From positions 1 to 16,137 of the forward strand of contig CAYXFZ010000057.1 in assembly GCA_964464385.1 (NCBI GenBank): a stretch of DNA of 16,137 bases, in the 5' to 3' direction. The position numbers were made by a program, and so were the translations under genes. Position 1 is the stretch's first letter. Every line of letters starts with the position of its first letter. The notes under the pieces were generated by a model. That model worked only from the letters and a program-made list of their open reading frames with translations. It had not been told where the DNA came from and did not search any database. The stretch comes from CAYXFZ01 sp964464385 (GTDB lineage Bacteria > Planctomycetota > UBA1135). Positions 14,273-16,137 of this stretch are shown one piece after another.

Positions 14273-15754
14273 TCAGCTGGACTCGATGAGGAATTGCCAA
14301 GCAGGAACGGGCGAGCGCTCGTGGCTTTGATCCATCCATGCTCGGAGTCGCGCCGCAGTTTGGGGATGTTTCGCCACCAAGTCGGTGGTTTCGGCAGGAT
14401 CCGTTTGCAGATCAAAGAGCTGAAAGGGCGGATCCATTTTTTTTTGCGTGCCGCGGATGACCCCCTTCCAGCGGCCGGCAAGAATGGCGCGCCAGCCGGG
14501 GCCTTCCGGGTATTCCCAATAGAGGAAGGGGCGCGACGGGGCCGGACCCGTGCGCAAGAGCACGGGCGAAAAATCCAGGCCGTCCATTTGCGCCGTGGTG
14601 GAAACCTGAGCCAAGGAAAGGAGCGTGGGCATAAGGTCCCAAGTTGCCATCGGTACTTGGCTGACGGCGTTGGCAGGAATGCGATCGGGCCAACGAACAA
14701 TGCAAGGGACGCGAATCCCGCCCTCATACAGTTGCGTTTTTGCACCTCGTTTGCCCCCGGTTCCTTGGAAAAAATCCGGGTCGTAGCCCCCAATTTGAAA
14801 AGTGGAACCATTGTCGCTCAAGAAGATGACAATCGTATTTTTTTCCAACTCCAAAAGTTCCAGTTCTGCCAACAAGCGACCCACATCCCGATCCAAGCGG
14901 CTGACCATGGCTGCATAGGCCGCACGTGGTTTTTCATGGGGAAGATAGCCCTTGCCTCCGGGGTAGGGAGTTTCCGAGAATAGTCCTTCGTATTCGGCCA
15001 AGGAGTCGTCGGGCACCTGCAACGCAAGGTGGGGAACCGGCGTGCTGTAATAGAGGAAGAACGGGTCCTCTGTGTGATCTCGCAGGAAGTCAAGGGCTTC
15101 TTCCAGCATTCGGTCCGGGGCATAGATGGCGCCCGTGGGCTTGCGTTCATTGCCGACTAGATCTTCGCGAGCCCCATTCTTGTCCAAGTAGCGCGGGTAA
15201 TAATTGTGTGCATGACGTTGGCAATTGTAGCCGTAGAAAAAATCGAATCCCTGACGCTTTGGTGTGCCCGAGGTGCCGGGTCCTCCCAGTCCCCACTTGC
15301 CGATGCAGGCAGTGGCGTAATTGGCGCGGGCCAGGGCCGTGGCCAACGTTTCGGTGCCTTCCGCCAAGGGGTATTGGCCTCCCCAAAGCCCGGATGGCGG
15401 GGGTTCCTCCCAAGCGGGCAAGCGCTCTACTCCGGGAGCGCCCGGAGGATGGGACCAATTTTTTTCGGCCCGATTTCCACGCACTTGGGCATGGCCTGTG
15501 TGTTTTCCGGTCAGCAAAGTGCAGCGGGTGGGGGCGCAGACCGCACTGCCGGAATAGGCCTGTGTGAACAGCATTCCCTGGTCGCGCAAGTGATCCAGAT
15601 GGGGGGTGCGAATGATGGAGGCACCTGTGCAACCCAACTCGGCGAGGCCCAAATCATCGGCCAGAATCAGAAGGATGTTGGGACGCTCGGGCTGAGCCGG
15701 AGCGCATGAGATCCCCAAGAGAGAGAGCCAAAGGACTGAGAGGAGGCGGGGCAC
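14273..15754 (-). CDS. Sulfatase (formylglycine-type), predicted lipoprotein
   Basis: 493 residues from a GTG at 15754-15752. The sulfatase signature is C73-A-P-T-R77 followed by CTLLTGKHTG, with metal ligands D33/D34 (ILLILADDLG) and FLSDNGS in the C-terminal half; CIGKWGLGG supplies the Lys and VPHLAL a His. It resembles the arylsulfatase A / N-acetylgalactosamine-6-sulfatase branch, with the usual YEGGIRVP and LFDLQTDPAET near the end. The N-terminus MPRLLSVLWLSLLGISC contains a lipobox-like LGISC (C17), so a lipid-anchored enzyme is likely. No Shine-Dalgarno is evident before the GTG. It shares the signature but not close sequence with the sulfatase at 8457-9782, so it probably has a different substrate. 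It lies 40 nt downstream of the dioxygenase and 25 nt upstream of DUF885. Confidence 0.93.
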   Translation of the reverse strand: MPRLLSVLWLSLLGISCAPAQPERPNILLILADDLGLAELGCTGASIIRTPHLDHLRDQGMLFTQAYSGSAVCAPTRCTLLTGKHTGHAQVRGNRAEKNWSHPPGAPGVERLPAWEEPPPSGLWGGQYPLAEGTETLATALARANYATACIGKWGLGGPGTSGTPKRQGFDFFYGYNCQRHAHNYYPRYLDKNGAREDLVGNERKPTGAIYAPDRMLEEALDFLRDHTEDPFFLYYSTPVPHLALQVPDDSLAEYEGLFSETPYPGGKGYLPHEKPRAAYAAMVSRLDRDVGRLLAELELLELEKNTIVIFLSDNGSTFQIGGYDPDFFQGTGGKRGAKTQLYEGGIRVPCIVRWPDRIPANAVSQVPMATWDLMPTLLSLAQVSTTAQMDGLDFSPVLLRTGPAPSRPFLYWEYPEGPGWRAILAGRWKGVIRGTQKKMDPPFQLFDLQTDPAETTDLVAKHPQTAARLRAWMDQSHERSPVPAWQFLIESS

Positions 15755-15794
15755 GGGCCCAGTGTGCCAGATCCCGGCGAAATCAGTCGGATTT

Positions 15795-16137
15795 CTAAGC
15801 GCTCGGGGGAGTCCAAGGCTCAGCCATGCCCACGAGGATCAATCGCTCCCCTTCATAGGGCTGACGACCATGGGCAATGCGGTTGTTGTCGTAGAGAGCG
15901 ATGTCTCCCTCTTCCCAGGGGAAAATCACTTTCTCTTTTTCCCAGCAATCAAAAATGTGGGCAATGACCTCCTCGGAGATTGGGGAACCATCTCCATAGA
16001 AAGTGTTGAGAGGAAGGTTTTCATGACCCAATTGCTCGGTCATGGCCTTGCGGATATCCGGGGCCAGGGCGAACTCACTAAACATTCCGATGTGGTTGAA
16101 CCAAAGCGCTTCCCCAGTGAGGTGATGAGCGCGCGTT
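15795..16137 (-). CDS. TauD/TfdA (SyrP-like) Fe(II)/2-oxoglutarate dioxygenase, N-terminus outside window
   Basis: The last 113 codons of a gene entering from the right edge. The visible part begins TRAHHLTGEALWFNHIGMF, the typical (H-P-x-T-G-E-x-x-W-F-N) region of this family, then LPLNTFYGDGSPI, FPWEEGDIALYDN and RIAHGRQPYEGERLI. The His of AHGR is the third iron ligand and the Arg after GE is expected to bind 2-oxoglutarate; the HxD pair would be in the missing part. The layout is closer to SyrP-type hydroxylases than to taurine dioxygenase itself. Such enzymes hydroxylate small molecules or carrier-bound amino acids, or cleave sulfonates; the substrate cannot be told here. It is upstream of a sulfatase in the same direction (40-nt gap), so cotranscription is likely. 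Confidence 0.85.
   Translation of the reverse strand, partial: TRAHHLTGEALWFNHIGMFSEFALAPDIRKAMTEQLGHENLPLNTFYGDGSPISEEVIAHIFDCWEKEKVIFPWEEGDIALYDNNRIAHGRQPYEGERLILVGMAEPWTPPSA

Noticed and set aside
15750..15768. Stem GGCAC/GTGCC including the GTG start of the second sulfatase, as an RNA switch
   Set aside because: Only 5 bp with a 9-nt loop; too short to separate from chance.
1..16137. tRNA, rRNA, CRISPR array, insertion sequence or transposase
   Set aside because: I saw no cloverleaf-like segment, regularly spaced repeats, terminal inverted repeats or transposase motifs on reading both strands by eye.

Overview
The window is a dense piece of bacterial chromosome of moderately high GC, with no mobile element, RNA gene or CRISPR array that I can see. 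Two formylglycine-type sulfatases, a secreted Asp-box protein with an extra C-terminal domain, a LamG remnant, a lipoprotein SurE and a secreted DUF885 protein together suggest a marine or aquatic bacterium of the Planctomycetota or a related PVC-type group. This is inference from gene content only.

Layout. Positions 1-964 (minus) hold most of a DeaD/CsdA-type RNA helicase, cut by the left edge. It is preceded by a small DCC (DUF393) protein at 1054-1359, with a possible terminator between them. Positions 1382-4114 (plus) form an accessory patch. It holds a stop-terminated LamG C-terminal remnant with no start, an intact secreted Asp-box propeller protein (1709-3412), a perfect 11-bp hairpin, and a disrupted double-psi-barrel-like secreted protein with an in-frame TAA (3548-4114). 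Positions 4188-5780 (plus) encode a radical SAM enzyme closely resembling PhpK, the cobalamin-dependent P-methyltransferase of phosphinothricin biosynthesis, with no phosphonate genes nearby.

Positions 10894 down to 5777 (minus) look like a four-gene operon: Gfo/Idh/MocA oxidoreductase, sulfatase, lipoprotein SurE phosphatase, then an SLC13-type anion transporter. Gaps are 11 and 20 nt, then a TGATG overlap. Divergent from it, at 10897-12581 (plus), a glucuronokinase-like GHMP kinase and a sugar-1-phosphate nucleotidyltransferase are coupled by a TTGA overlap. Positions 16137 down to 12541 (minus) hold a third cluster: a SyrP/TauD-like Fe(II)/2-oxoglutarate dioxygenase (partial), a second sulfatase lipoprotein, and a secreted DUF885 zinc-hydrolase-like protein.

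Working model (inference). The central and right parts form a locus for desulfating and taking up sulfated sugars or glycans. External sulfatases and a phosphatase trim substrates, the SLC13 permease moves an anion such as sulfate or a carboxylate, the Gfo/Idh/MocA enzyme oxidises a sugar, and the kinase plus nucleotidyltransferase pair turns a free sugar or uronic acid into a nucleotide sugar. The PhpK-like enzyme and the decaying secreted genes lie outside that scheme.
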